Of a stretch of 23,528 nt of DNA, positions 13,407-21,363 are shown piece by piece. The stretch is from Actinomycetales bacterium. GTDB lineage: Bacteria > Actinomycetota > Actinomycetes > Actinomycetales > Cellulomonadaceae. The notes under the pieces are model-generated. The model was given only the letters and a program-made list of their open reading frames with translations. It had not been told where the DNA came from and did not search any database. Position numbers and translations under genes: made by a program. Positions within the stretch are counted from its first letter, which is position 1. Each line of letters starts with the position of its first letter. The stretch lies in assembly GCA_012514835.1 (NCBI GenBank), contig JAAYZM010000321.1:1-23528 (forward strand), in the 5' to 3' direction.

Positions 13407-15689
13407 GTGACCCACACTCGTACGACGCACGAGCCCCAACCACGACCCACGAGTCCCACGAAGGAACCCGGCGAGACCCTGCACACCGAGCTCGCGGGCG
13501 AGCAGCTCGTGGTCGACGGCGTGTACGAGCGGCTCGACGCGTTGCGCGCGCACAGCCGCGCGCGGCTGGCCCAGACCCGACGCGCCCGGACCGGCGGGAA
13601 CATGCAGAACCGCTCGGAGCGCGACTCGTTCGCGACGATGTACGAGGACCGGCTCGCGCAGCTCGAGTCCGTCGAGGACCGCCTCGTGTTCGGTCGCCTC
13701 GACCTCGTGGACGGCCAGCGGCGGTACGTGGGCCGGATCGGGCTCACCGACGCCGAGCACAACCCGCTCCTGACCGACTGGCGCGCCCCCGCCGCGGAAC
13801 CTTTCTACCGCGCGACGGCGGCGCGGCCCGACGGCGTGACACGGCGCCGCCACCTCGTCACGCGCGGGCGCCGGGTGACGAGCCTCGAGGACGACGTGCT
13901 CGACCTCGACGCCCTCGAGGAGCGCGACGACCTCACCCAGCTCGCGGGCGAGGGTGCGCTGCTCGCGTCGCTCGCCGCGGGCCGCACGGGCAAGATGCAC
14001 GACATCGTGGCCACGATCCAGGCCGAGCAGGACGTCATCGTGCGTTCCGAGCTGACCGGTGCCCTCGTGGTCCAGGGCGGTCCGGGCACGGGCAAGACGG
14101 CGGTCGCGCTGCACCGTGCCGCGTACCTGCTCTACGCGCACCGTGCGACCCTCGAGCGTTCCGGCGTGCTCGTCGTGGGGCCGAGCGACGACTTCTTGCG
14201 GTACATCGACCAGGTGCTCCCGTCGCTCGGCGAGACGGGGGTGCTCGCCACCACGATCGCGGACCTCGTCCCGGGCGTCCGGGCGCGCGGCGAGGAGTCG
14301 CCCGAGGTCGCGGAGATCAAGGGGCGTGCCGCGTGGGCACGCATCATCGAGCGCGCCGTGCGCCAGCGGCAGCGCGTCCCGGCCGCCCCGCAAGAGATCA
14401 GCATCGACGGCCGCACCATCACCGTGCGCCCCGCGGACGTGCGCGCCGCGATCTCCCGCGCGCGGCGCAGCCACCGGCCGCACAACCAGGCACGCGTGAC
14501 CTTCGTGCGGGAGATGCTCTCGCGCCTCGCCGCGCAGTATGCGGAGCAGCTCGCCTTCCCCGTCCCGCCCGACGAGCGCGGCGACATCATCGAGGACCTG
14601 CGCACCACGCGCGAGGTCCGCATCGCGCTCAACCTCGCGTGGCTGCCCCTCACGCCCCAAGGGCTCGTCGAGGACCTCTACGCGAAGCCCTACCGGCTCG
14701 AGGCCGCCGCACCGGAGCTGAGCGTGCACGAACGGGCGCTGCTCGTCCGCCCCCAGGGCTCCCCCTGGACCCCGGCGGACGTCCCGCTCCTCGACGAGGC
14801 GGCCGAGCTCCTCGGCGAGGACGACCAGGCGGAACGGGCGCGCGCCCAGCAGGACGCCGAGCGGCACGCGCAAGACGTCGAGTACGCGCGCAGCGTGCTC
14901 GAGAGGTCCGCCGCCGCTCCCTTCGTCTCCGCCGAGCAGCTCGCGGAACGCTTCGCGTCGCGCGGGCCGTCGCTCACCACGGCCGAGCGCGCCGCGGCGG
15001 ACCGGTCGTGGACGTACGGCCACGTGATCGTCGACGAGGCCCAAGAGCTCTCCCCCATGGACTGGCGCACCGTGCTGCGGCGCGTCCCCACCCGCTCCCT
15101 GACGATCGTCGGCGACCTCGCCCAGACTGCGGCGCGCGGTGCCACGGCGACGTGGGCAGAGCGCCTCGACCCCGTGCTCTCCACGACGTGGCGCCTCGCG
15201 GAGCTCACCGTGAGCTACCGCACGCCCGCGACGATCACGCAGGCCGCGATGCGGGTCGCACGACGGGCCGGGCTGGCCCCGAGCCCGCTCACCTCCGCTC
15301 GCGACGTCCCGGACGCGCTCGTCCTCACCCGCTCGGACGACCCGCTCGCCACCGCGCACCAGCACGTCACCGCCGCGCTCGAGTCGCTCGCGGACGCCGA
15401 GGGCGGCCGGGTGGCCGTCGTCGTCCCCGAGACGTGGCTCGACCGTGCGCGCTCAGCACTCGCCGACCTCGCCCGGCGCGACCCGCACAGCGGGGAGCCC
15501 GTGCTGAGCGTCCTGACCGCGCGCCAGTCCAAGGGGCTCGAGTTCGACGTGGTGGTGCTGTGCGAGCCCGCGGAGATCCTCGCCGAGTCCCCCGGCAACC
15601 TCTACGTCGCGATGACCCGACCCACCACACAGCTCCGCGTCGCGCACGCCGAGGAGCTCCCGGCGGGCTTCACCGACGGCGACTTCTGA
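13407..15689 (+). CDS. helD: HelD-type UvrD-like ATPase, RNA polymerase recycling factor
   Basis: HelD proteins are superfamily 1 ATPases that pry stalled RNA polymerase off DNA and recycle it. The 760-residue product starts with a long helical N-terminal arm (about 25-97), which in HelD enters the polymerase secondary channel. SF1 motifs follow: the Q-like IQAEQDVIVR (204-213), Walker A GGPGTGKTAVALHRAAYLLY (224-243), Walker B VIVDEAQELSPMDWR (D543/E544), motif III TIVGDLAQTA, motif IV/V-type LTARQSKGLEFDVVVLCEP, and motif VI NLYVAMTRPTTQLRVAH. The Q546 of DEAQ fits HelD. The GTG at 13407 has GAAGGGAAG upstream; an in-frame ATG at 13350 overlaps the -10 and is unlikely. Whether it is a rifamycin-resistance HelR cannot be told from sequence alone. 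Confidence 0.9.
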   Translation: MTHTRTTHEPQPRPTSPTKEPGETLHTELAGEQLVVDGVYERLDALRAHSRARLAQTRRARTGGNMQNRSERDSFATMYEDRLAQLESVEDRLVFGRLDLVDGQRRYVGRIGLTDAEHNPLLTDWRAPAAEPFYRATAARPDGVTRRRHLVTRGRRVTSLEDDVLDLDALEERDDLTQLAGEGALLASLAAGRTGKMHDIVATIQAEQDVIVRSELTGALVVQGGPGTGKTAVALHRAAYLLYAHRATLERSGVLVVGPSDDFLRYIDQVLPSLGETGVLATTIADLVPGVRARGEESPEVAEIKGRAAWARIIERAVRQRQRVPAAPQEISIDGRTITVRPADVRAAISRARRSHRPHNQARVTFVREMLSRLAAQYAEQLAFPVPPDERGDIIEDLRTTREVRIALNLAWLPLTPQGLVEDLYAKPYRLEAAAPELSVHERALLVRPQGSPWTPADVPLLDEAAELLGEDDQAERARAQQDAERHAQDVEYARSVLERSAAAPFVSAEQLAERFASRGPSLTTAERAAADRSWTYGHVIVDEAQELSPMDWRTVLRRVPTRSLTIVGDLAQTAARGATATWAERLDPVLSTTWRLAELTVSYRTPATITQAAMRVARRAGLAPSPLTSARDVPDALVLTRSDDPLATAHQHVTAALESLADAEGGRVAVVVPETWLDRARSALADLARRDPHSGEPVLSVLTARQSKGLEFDVVVLCEPAEILAESPGNLYVAMTRPTTQLRVAHAEELPAGFTDGDF

Positions 15690-15729
15690 CCCCTCCCGAC
15701 CCCCACGGCGTCCGACGGGCGATATCGGT

Positions 15730-15758
15730 TTGGGCCCAGCGCGCCCGAGGTGCACCAT
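15730..15758 (+). promoter_or_regulatory. Probable leaderless serA promoter
   Basis: TTGGGC (15730-15735) and CACCAT (15753-15758) are 17 bases apart. Six bases later comes GTG at 15765, the start that best fits SerA. No ribosome site is seen. The spacing equals that of other leaderless candidates in the window. Confidence 0.45.
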
Positions 15759-15764
15759 GGGTGC

Positions 15765-16964
15765 GTGCTACGTGCCCTCTTCCTCGAGAACCTTCACCCC
15801 GTCGCTCACGACCTGCTCACCGCGCAGGGGATCGAGGTGATCACCCAGTCCGGCGCCCTCGACGAGGACGAGCTCATCTCGGCGCTCGACGGCGTCTCGC
15901 TCCTCGGCATCCGCTCCAAGACCCAGGTCACCGAGCGGGTCGTGGCGAACGCCCCCGAGCTCCTCGCGATCGGCGCGTTCTGCATCGGCACCAACCAGAT
16001 CGACCTCGGCGCCGCCGCCCAGCACGGTGTCGCGGCGTTCAACGCCCCCTTCTCGAACACGCGCTCCGTGGTCGAGATCGCCCTCGCGGAGATCATCGCG
16101 CTCGCCCGGCGCCTCACCGAGCGCGACCGTGCGCTCCACGAGGGAGTGTGGGACAAGACGGCCGACGGCGCCCACGAGGTGCGGGGCCGCACGCTCGGCA
16201 TCGTCGGCTACGGCAACATCGGCACCCAGCTCTCGGTGCTCGCCGAGAACCTCGGCATGTCGGTCGTCTTCTACGACACGCAGGAGAAGCTCGCCCTCGG
16301 CAACGCCCGGCGCGCCGAGTCGCTCGACGAGCTGCTCGCCGTCGCAGACACCGTGACCCTCCACGTCGACGGCCGCTCCGGCAACGCGGGCCTCTTCGGC
16401 GCCGAGCAGTTCGCGAAGATGAAGCCCCGCTCGATCTTCCTCAACCTCTCCCGCGGCTTCGTCGTCGACTACGCCGCCCTGCGCGAGGCCATCCTGGCCG
16501 GTCACGTGGCCGGCGCCGCCGTGGACGTGTTCCCCGTCGAGCCGAAGAAGCGCGGTGAAGCGTTCGACTCCGAGCTGCGCGGCCTGCCCAACGTCATCCT
16601 CACCCCCCACATCGGCGGTTCGACCCAAGAGGCACAGGAGTCGATCGGCCGCTTCGTGGCGGGCAAGTTCCGCGACTACCTCGCCACGGCGTCGACCACG
16701 CTGAGCGTCAACCTGCCCAACCTCGCGCTCGAGCAGGCTGGCGGCCGTCACCGCTTCGCCCACCTGCACCGCAACACGCCCGGGGTGCTCGCGAACGTCA
16801 ACCAGACCCTCGCCGAGCACGGCGTCAACATCGCCGGTCAGCTCCTCGCGACCCGCGGCGACCTCGGGTACGTCGTCACCGACGTCGACGGCGAGGTCAG
16901 CACGGACGTGATCGAGGCCCTCGGCGCGATGGAGCAGACCATCCGCCTGCGCACCCTGAGCTAG
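15765..16964 (+). CDS. serA: D-3-phosphoglycerate dehydrogenase
   Basis: SerA oxidises 3-phosphoglycerate to 3-phosphohydroxypyruvate with NAD, the first step of serine synthesis. From the GTG at 15765 the protein has 399 residues, the short E. coli-like form with one C-terminal ACT domain. Motifs are G148-x-G-x-x-G153 (GIVGYGNIGTQ), D171 for NAD, and the catalytic trio R230 (NLSRGF), E259 (VEP) and H282 (TPHIGGSTQEAQ). The ACT domain (about 328-399, HRNTPGVLANVNQTLAEHGVNIAG) suggests feedback by serine. An upstream in-frame GTG at 15750 adds five residues but lies before the predicted -10 and so before the transcript start. A perfect palindromic terminator follows the stop. Confidence 0.95.
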   Translation: MLRALFLENLHPVAHDLLTAQGIEVITQSGALDEDELISALDGVSLLGIRSKTQVTERVVANAPELLAIGAFCIGTNQIDLGAAAQHGVAAFNAPFSNTRSVVEIALAEIIALARRLTERDRALHEGVWDKTADGAHEVRGRTLGIVGYGNIGTQLSVLAENLGMSVVFYDTQEKLALGNARRAESLDELLAVADTVTLHVDGRSGNAGLFGAEQFAKMKPRSIFLNLSRGFVVDYAALREAILAGHVAGAAVDVFPVEPKKRGEAFDSELRGLPNVILTPHIGGSTQEAQESIGRFVAGKFRDYLATASTTLSVNLPNLALEQAGGRHRFAHLHRNTPGVLANVNQTLAEHGVNIAGQLLATRGDLGYVVTDVDGEVSTDVIEALGAMEQTIRLRTLS

Positions 16965-16978
16965 AGCCCCGAGACAGA

Positions 16979-17018
16979 CGAAGGGGCGGGTGCACCGTAC
17001 GGTGCACCCGCCCCTTCG
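16979..17018. terminator. 40-base perfect palindrome, bidirectional terminator
   Basis: Arms starting CGAAGGGGCGGGTGCACC (16979-16996) are perfectly repeated in inverse orientation at 17001-17018 around GTAC. CAGAC/GTCTG flanks allow further pairing. It is 14 bases from the serA stop and 14 bases from the stop of the convergent DUF5302 gene, so it can end both transcripts. No T run is present. Confidence 0.92.
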
Positions 17019-17032
17019 GCGTCTGCGTGGGC

Positions 17033-17221
17033 TCAGCCGGACTTGCGGCGGAACATGCGCTGGCTCGACCCGCTCGTCTCCGGCCCGTGCACGGACCCCG
17101 TGTTGTCCGCACCGTCGGCGGACCGGTGCCCTGCAGCCTTCTTGCGCTCGAGCGCCTCACGGAACTTCGCCTTCGTGTCCTCGCTCGGCGCGCCCGGGGC
17201 GCCCTCGTCCTTCTCGGCCAT
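17033..17221 (-). CDS. DUF5302 domain-containing small protein
   Basis: This 62-residue hydrophilic protein has the actinobacterial DUF5302 pattern: an acidic start (MAEKDEGAPGAPSED), then TKAKFREALERKKA (16-29), and a basic end QRMFRRKSG. No function is known. The ATG at 17221 has GGAGG seven bases upstream, and a TAGGGT -10 (17261-17256) fits its promoter. It is divergent from the aldo/keto reductase gene and convergent with serA. Confidence 0.85.
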   Translation of the reverse strand: MAEKDEGAPGAPSEDTKAKFREALERKKAAGHRSADGADNTGSVHGPETSGSSQRMFRRKSG

Positions 17222-17320
17222 CGTGGCGCCTCCTCGGTTCGTAGCCAACTCGTCGACCCTAGCCTGCGTCGCGCCCGGCCGCCGCGGCAACATCTTTGCT
17301 CGCCGCGACCCCTGCGGCAC

Positions 17321-17326
17321 TAGATT
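17321..17326 (+). promoter_or_regulatory. -10 of a probable leaderless promoter
   Basis: TAGATT is followed by exactly six bases and the ATG at 17333, with no ribosome site before it. This is the clearest leaderless arrangement in the window. Confidence 0.6.
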
Positions 17327-17332
17327 CGAGCC

Positions 17333-18388
17333 ATGACCGATCCCTACACCGCCACCCCCGACCGCTACGACACGATGGCCTACCGCCGCAGCGGACGCAG
17401 CGGCCTGAAGCTCCCCGCGATCAGCCTGGGTCTGTGGCAGAACTTCGGGACCGCCAACCCCGAGTCCACCCAGCGCGAGATCGTCCGCCACGCGTTCGAC
17501 CATGGCGTGACGCACTTCGACCTCGCGAACAACTACGGCCCCCCGCCCGGCAGCGCCGAGGAGTCCTTCGGTCGCATGCTCGCCACGGACCTGCGCCCGT
17601 ACCGAGACGAGATCGTCGTCTCGACGAAGGCCGGGTACTGGATGTACCCGGGGCCGTACGGCGAGTGGGGCTCGCGCAAGTACCTGCTGGCCTCGCTCGA
17701 CGCGTCGCTGCGCCGGATGGGGCTCGACTACGTCGACATCTTCTACTCCCACCGCTTCGACCCGGACACCCCGCTCACGGAGACGATCGGTGCGCTCAAG
17801 TCCGCCGTGGACTCGGGCAAGGCGCTCTACGCGGGCCTCTCCTCGTACTCGGCCTCGCGCACGCTCGAGGCCGTGGCGATCGCCCGGGACATCGGGCTCG
17901 ACCTGCTGATCCACCAGCCTTCCTACTCGATGCTCAACCGGTGGATCGAGCAGCCGGACCCGGACGCGGACGGCAAGAACCTCCTCGACGTCCTCGACGA
18001 GGTGGGCATGGGCCTCATCGCGTTCTCCCCGCTCGCGCAGGGCATGCTCACGAGCCGCTACCTCGACGGTGTCCCCGCGGACTCTCGCGCGGCGCGCGAA
18101 GGGTCCCTGCACGCCGAGTTCCTCTCGGAGGAGTACTTCGAGCACGCCCGCGCCCTCGCGGAGATCGCCGCGGCACGCGGTCAGTCCCTCGCTCAGCTCG
18201 CGCTCGCGTGGGCGCTGCGGGACGAGCGCGTCACGTCGCTCCTGCTCGGGGCGAGCTCGGTGGCCCAGCTCGAGGACAACCTCGCGTCCCTCGGACGGCT
18301 CGAGCTGTCCGACGACGAGCTCGCGGCGATCGAGCCGCACGCGGTGGACGGTGGAATCAACCTCTGGGCGCGGTCCTCACAGAGCTGA
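17333..18388 (+). CDS. Aldo/keto reductase (YghZ / L-glyceraldehyde 3-phosphate reductase-like)
   Basis: A 351-residue NADPH-dependent TIM-barrel oxidoreductase. The catalytic tetrad is visible as D63 (HFDLANNYG), Y68, K99 (STKAGYWMYPGPYGEWGS) and H140 (FYSHRFD). The N-terminal YRRSGRSGLKLPAISLGLWQNFG and the GPYGEWGSRKYLLASLDASLRRM block resemble E. coli YghZ (GprA), which reduces L-glyceraldehyde 3-phosphate and methylglyoxal. Cofactor-binding residues near the end (LLGASSVAQLEDNL) are kept. The exact substrate is inferred. It stands alone, divergent from the DUF5302 gene, and converges on nrdR with a 33-base gap. Confidence 0.93.
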   Translation: MTDPYTATPDRYDTMAYRRSGRSGLKLPAISLGLWQNFGTANPESTQREIVRHAFDHGVTHFDLANNYGPPPGSAEESFGRMLATDLRPYRDEIVVSTKAGYWMYPGPYGEWGSRKYLLASLDASLRRMGLDYVDIFYSHRFDPDTPLTETIGALKSAVDSGKALYAGLSSYSASRTLEAVAIARDIGLDLLIHQPSYSMLNRWIEQPDPDADGKNLLDVLDEVGMGLIAFSPLAQGMLTSRYLDGVPADSRAAREGSLHAEFLSEEYFEHARALAEIAAARGQSLAQLALAWALRDERVTSLLLGASSVAQLEDNLASLGRLELSDDELAAIEPHAVDGGINLWARSSQS

Positions 18389-18421
18389 ACCGGCACCGCT
18401 GACGAGGCGGCGCGGGGGACG

Positions 18422-18928
18422 TCAGGCTCGCGAGCCGGCGTCCTCCGCCTCGTCCGCAATGGCCTCGCCCTTTTCGGCGGCCTCGTTCTCAGCACGCAGC
18501 GCCGTAATCGCGACCTCGAAGTCCTCGAGGCTCGAGAAGGCCTGGTACACGGACGCGAAACGCAGGTAGGCGACCTCGTCGAGCTCGCGCAAGGGGCCCA
18601 GGATCGACAGGCCCACCTCGTAGGCGTCGATCTCGGCGCTCCCGCCCGCGCGGACGTTCTCCTCGACCCGCTGGGCGAGCATCGCGAGGTCGTCCTCGGA
18701 GACGGGGCGGCCCTGGCACGCCTTGCGCACGCCGGCGATGATCTTCTCGCGGCTGAAGGGCTCGACCACCCCGGACCGCTTCACCACGGACAGGCTCGCC
18801 GTCTCGATCGTGGTGAAACGGCGCCCGCACTCGGGGCACTGGCGGCGCCGTCGGATCGACGCGCCGTCGTCGGAGGTCCGTGAGTCGACCACCCGTGAAT
18901 CGCCGTGCCTGCAGAACGGGCAGTGCAC
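18422..18928 (-). CDS. nrdR: Ribonucleotide reductase regulator NrdR
   Basis: NrdR senses ATP/dATP and represses ribonucleotide reductase genes. The 168-residue protein starts with a zinc ribbon using C3, C6, C31 and C34 (HCPFC...RQCPECGRRFTT). An ATP-cone follows from about 49 to 139 (VVKRSGVVEPFSREKIIAGVRKAC through VYQAFSSLEDF), then an acidic tail. The start is GTG at 18928, with GAGGAGG directly upstream; the rest of the long open frame lacks similarity. It lies downstream of the LysM gene on the same strand, next to lexA, as in mycobacteria (Rv2718c-Rv2719c-Rv2720). A promoter of its own is likely. Confidence 0.97.
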   Translation of the reverse strand: MHCPFCRHGDSRVVDSRTSDDGASIRRRRQCPECGRRFTTIETASLSVVKRSGVVEPFSREKIIAGVRKACQGRPVSEDDLAMLAQRVEENVRAGGSAEIDAYEVGLSILGPLRELDEVAYLRFASVYQAFSSLEDFEVAITALRAENEAAEKGEAIADEAEDAGSRA

Positions 18929-18947
18929 GTCGCCTCCTCGCGTTGGG

Positions 18948-19041
18948 CCCGGCACCTGTGCTGCGCCGGGACGGGGACGCGCCTGGAGGGCGTCCCACCA
19001 CATCTGCGAGAAACCTAGACCGCGGGCGGGCCGTGCGCAAA
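18948..19041 (-). promoter_or_regulatory. nrdR promoter and leader hairpins
   Basis: TTTGCG (19041-19036) and TAGGTT (19017-19012) are 18 bases apart on the minus strand. The leader of about 75 bases can form two hairpins: GGGACGC/GCGTCCC arms (18974-18996) and CCCGGC/GCCGGG arms (18948-18970). No anti-terminator or riboswitch is recognisable. Confidence 0.4.
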
Positions 19042-19047
19042 CAGCGC

Positions 19048-19398
19048 TCAGTCGCTGGCCACGGGCACGAGGAGCTGCTGCCCGGCAGCGAGGGCGGAGC
19101 TCGACAGCTCGTTGAGGTCCCGCAGCGCGTCCATCGTGTCCCGGACGTCGGCACCCGGGGCGGTGCGACCCGCGGCGATCGACCAGAGCGACTCCCCCGC
19201 ACCCACGGTGTAGACGTCCACGGCGATCCCCTCCTCGGGGCTCGAGGCCATGGCGCGCCCGCCGACGAGGCCCACGGCGAGCGCGAGCACGACCGCGAGC
19301 GTCGTGACGACCTTGCGGCCGCGTGCGGTGAGGTGCAAGGGGCGCGCGTCGCGGCCACGGACCATCGCCCCGCTGTGCTCCCACGTCATCGCGCTCAT
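19048..19398 (-). CDS. LysM domain membrane protein, SOS-induced division inhibitor candidate
   Basis: The 116-residue protein has a short cytoplasmic part, one membrane helix (about 30-50, VVTTLAVVLALAVGLVGG) and an external LysM domain (about 62-113, VYTVGAGESLWSIA through AGQQLLVPV) that should bind peptidoglycan. In mycobacteria the equivalent gene Rv2719c, also divergent from lexA, is damage-induced and slows division; C. glutamicum DivS is comparable. By position and domain the same role is inferred here. The ATG at 19398 has AAGGAG six bases upstream; an earlier in-frame ATG at 19437 lacks a ribosome site. Two LexA-like boxes lie in its promoter region. Confidence 0.88.
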   Translation of the reverse strand: MSAMTWEHSGAMVRGRDARPLHLTARGRKVVTTLAVVLALAVGLVGGRAMASSPEEGIAVDVYTVGAGESLWSIAAGRTAPGADVRDTMDALRDLNELSSSALAAGQQLLVPVASD

Positions 19399-19418
19399 GG
19401 TCTGCTCCTTCGTCGGTG

Positions 19419-19434
19419 TCGAACCTTTGTTCTT
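19419..19434 (-). promoter_or_regulatory. SOS box 1 (leader of the LysM gene)
   Basis: TCGAACCTTTGTTCTT (plus strand) matches TCGAAC-N4-GTTCGA at ten of twelve fixed positions. It begins just after the predicted transcript start of the LysM gene. Confidence 0.7.
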
Positions 19435-19441
19435 CATACAG

Positions 19442-19471
19442 ATGTTCCCTCGAACGGGTGTACGGTGTCAA
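19442..19471 (-). promoter_or_regulatory. LysM-gene promoter with SOS box 2 in its spacer
   Basis: On the minus strand a perfect TTGACA (19471-19466) and GAACAT (19447-19442) are 18 bases apart. Between them lies TCGAACGGGTGTACGG (19450-19465, ten of twelve LexA positions). The layout matches that of the HEPN-dinB promoter. Confidence 0.7.
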
Positions 19472-19502
19472 GTGCACGGGATCCGCTCTCGACGCGACAC
19501 GC

Positions 19503-19543
19503 TCGAACAGGTGTTTGGCGTCGGGGCGATCCCGCCCTAACCT
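19503..19543 (+). promoter_or_regulatory. lexA promoter with SOS box 3
   Basis: TTGGCG (19515-19520) and TAACCT (19538-19543) are 17 bases apart. TCGAACAGGTGTTTGG (19503-19518, ten of twelve LexA positions) overlaps the -35, which fits LexA autorepression. The leader is about 50 bases. Confidence 0.72.
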
Positions 19544-19601
19544 GGACACAGCCGACCACGAGCCACTGACAACGACCCCGGACAGATGCGGAGACAGAGC
19601 C

Positions 19602-20357
19602 GTGAACAGCGACGGACCCACCCCGACCGACGGGCAGGACGGCGATCTCGCCACGGTGCACTCGTTGCCCGAGCGGCCGTCCCCCCAGGACGGGCTGACA
19701 CCCCGCCAGCGCAAGATCCTCGACACGATCCGCACGTCGATCGTGGACCGCGGCTACCCACCGAGCATGCGCGAGATCGGTCAGGCCGTGGGCCTCGTGA
19801 GCCCGTCGAGCGTCAAGCACCAGCTCACGACGCTCGAGCGCAAGGGCTACCTGCGCCGCGACCCGAACCGTCCGCGCGCGATCGAGGTCATCCACCCGGA
19901 CGACTCCCGCGCGCTGCGGCCCCGCGGCTTCGACCAGCCGTCCTACGGCTCCGAGCACCTCGCGGCCGGTGACGAGGTCCCCGAGCCCTCGTACGTCCCC
20001 CTCGTGGGCCGGATCGCGGCGGGTGGACCCGTGCTCGCCGAGCAGCACGTCGAGGACGTGTTCCCGCTCCCCCGCCAGCTGGTCGGGGACGGCGATCTCT
20101 TCCTGCTCAAGGTCGCGGGCGACTCGATGATCGACGCCGCGATCTGCGACGGCGACCTCGTGGTGGTCCGCTCGCAGCCCACCGCGGAGAACGGTCAGAT
20201 CGTCGCGGCGATGTACGACGGCGAGTCGACGGTCAAGACGTTCAAGCGCACGGACGGCAAGGTGTGGCTGCTGCCCCAGAACGCCGCGTACGCGCCGATC
20301 GAGGCGGACGAGTACCAGATCCTCGGTCGGGTCGTCTCCGTCCTGCGTTCGCTGTAG
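19602..20357 (+). CDS. lexA: SOS repressor LexA
   Basis: LexA represses damage genes and cuts itself when RecA filaments form. The 251-residue protein begins with a variable tail, then a winged helix (about 31-97: LTPRQRKILDTIRTSI, GYPPSMREIGQAVGLVSPSSVKHQLTTLERKGYL). The cleavage site A140-G141 (GRIAAGGPV) follows, then the catalytic Ser175 (VAGDSMIDAAI) and Lys212 (STVKTFKR), with the 37-residue spacing of E. coli LexA. The GTG at 19602 has GGAG eight bases upstream. Three LexA-like boxes lie before it and another perfect one before HEPN-dinB, so part of its regulon is in this window. Confidence 0.97.
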   Translation: MNSDGPTPTDGQDGDLATVHSLPERPSPQDGLTPRQRKILDTIRTSIVDRGYPPSMREIGQAVGLVSPSSVKHQLTTLERKGYLRRDPNRPRAIEVIHPDDSRALRPRGFDQPSYGSEHLAAGDEVPEPSYVPLVGRIAAGGPVLAEQHVEDVFPLPRQLVGDGDLFLLKVAGDSMIDAAICDGDLVVVRSQPTAENGQIVAAMYDGESTVKTFKRTDGKVWLLPQNAAYAPIEADEYQILGRVVSVLRSL

Positions 20358-20373
20358 CGCGCGTGCTCGAGAG

Positions 20374-21363
20374 CTAGAGCCCCAGGTCGCGCGCGACCTT
20401 GCGCAGGGCCTCGCCCGACGCGCGCAGGTCCGCGAGCTCGTCGGCGCTCATCGGCACCTCGAGCTGGGTCTGCGCGCCGTCGCGACCCACCACGGTCGGC
20501 ACGGACAGGCACACGTCACTCTGCCCGTGATACCCGTCGAGGAGCCGAGAGACCGGGAGCACGCGGTGCTCGTCCTTGAGGACCGCCTCGATGATGCGCG
20601 TCGTGGCGAGCCCCACGGCGTAGTTGGTGGCCCCCTTGCCCTCGATGATCCGGTAGGCCGAGCGCACCACCTCGTGCGTGATGCGGTCGCGCACCTCGCG
20701 CGTGAGCGGGCCGCCCCCGCCGTCGATCCCGGGCCACTCGAGGAGCGGCACGCCACCGATCGTCGCGGAGCTCCACAGCGGGAACTCGGTGTCACCGTGC
20801 TCGCCTGCGATGTACGCGTGGACGTTCTGCACCGCGACCCCGCAGTGCTGGGCCACGAGGTAGCGCAGCCGCGAGGAGTCGAGCACCGTGCCGGAGCCGA
20901 ACACCCGCTCGGGCGGCAAGCCGGAGACCCGGAGCGCCGCGTAGGTGACGATGTCCACGGGGTTGGTGACCATGATGAACACCGCGTCCGGCGCCGCCTC
21001 GACGAGACCCGGCATCATGCGGCGCACGAGTGCGACGGTGGTCTCGGCAAGCTCGAGGCGCGTCTGACCCGGCTTCTGCTTCGCCCCTGCGGTCACGACG
21101 ACGACGTCGGCCCCCTCGCACACCGCGACGTCGTCGGACCCGATCACCTGCGCCATGGGCGCGAACTGGATCCCGTGGCGCAGGTCGAGGGCCTCCGCCT
21201 CGACCTTCGACGCGTTCAGGTCGTAGAGCGCGATGGTGCGGGCCGCGCCGCGCATGAGAGCGGCGTAGGCCATGGTCGCGCCCACCGATCCGGCGCCCAC
21301 GATCGCGAGCTTGGTCGTCCTGGTGTCGACCTGGGGGTCGAGGTTGGTGTCCACGCCCGTCAC
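20374..21363 (-). CDS. ldh: L-lactate dehydrogenase
   Basis: NAD-dependent L-lactate dehydrogenase, reducing pyruvate to L-lactate. The 329-residue protein has the Rossmann loop GAGSVGAT (G23-x-G25-x-x-G28) and D48 for NAD. Substrate residues are Q96 in AGAKQKPGQTR (Gln marks lactate rather than malate dehydrogenase) and R102. The catalytic set is D162/R165 (LDSSRLRYL) and H189 (GEHGDTEFPLWS). An allosteric fructose-1,6-bisphosphate site is common in such enzymes but cannot be judged here. The GTG start overlaps the helicase stop by four bases (GTGA). No good ribosome site precedes it, so translation probably depends on coupling. It converges on lexA with only 16 bases between the stops. Confidence 0.94.
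   Translation of the reverse strand: MTGVDTNLDPQVDTRTTKLAIVGAGSVGATMAYAALMRGAARTIALYDLNASKVEAEALDLRHGIQFAPMAQVIGSDDVAVCEGADVVVVTAGAKQKPGQTRLELAETTVALVRRMMPGLVEAAPDAVFIMVTNPVDIVTYAALRVSGLPPERVFGSGTVLDSSRLRYLVAQHCGVAVQNVHAYIAGEHGDTEFPLWSSATIGGVPLLEWPGIDGGGGPLTREVRDRITHEVVRSAYRIIEGKGATNYAVGLATTRIIEAVLKDEHRVLPVSRLLDGYHGQSDVCLSVPTVVGRDGAQTQLEVPMSADELADLRASGEALRKVARDLGL

Noticed and set aside
13242..15365. Upstream 2.1 kb of a minus-strand open frame that continues into the PAC2 gene
   Set aside because: Only the last 308 codons resemble a protein family and have a ribosome site; the rest is antisense to helD.
12980..16558. Plus-strand open frame of 1192 codons across helD and serA
   Set aside because: It is an Arg/Pro/Ala-rich shadow frame crossing the promoter and start of serA. 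helD and serA in other frames have full family motifs.
18389..18421. Possible terminator between the aldo/keto reductase gene and nrdR
   Set aside because: Only a 6-base CTGACG/CGTCAG pairing with a 15-base loop was found, too weak to call.
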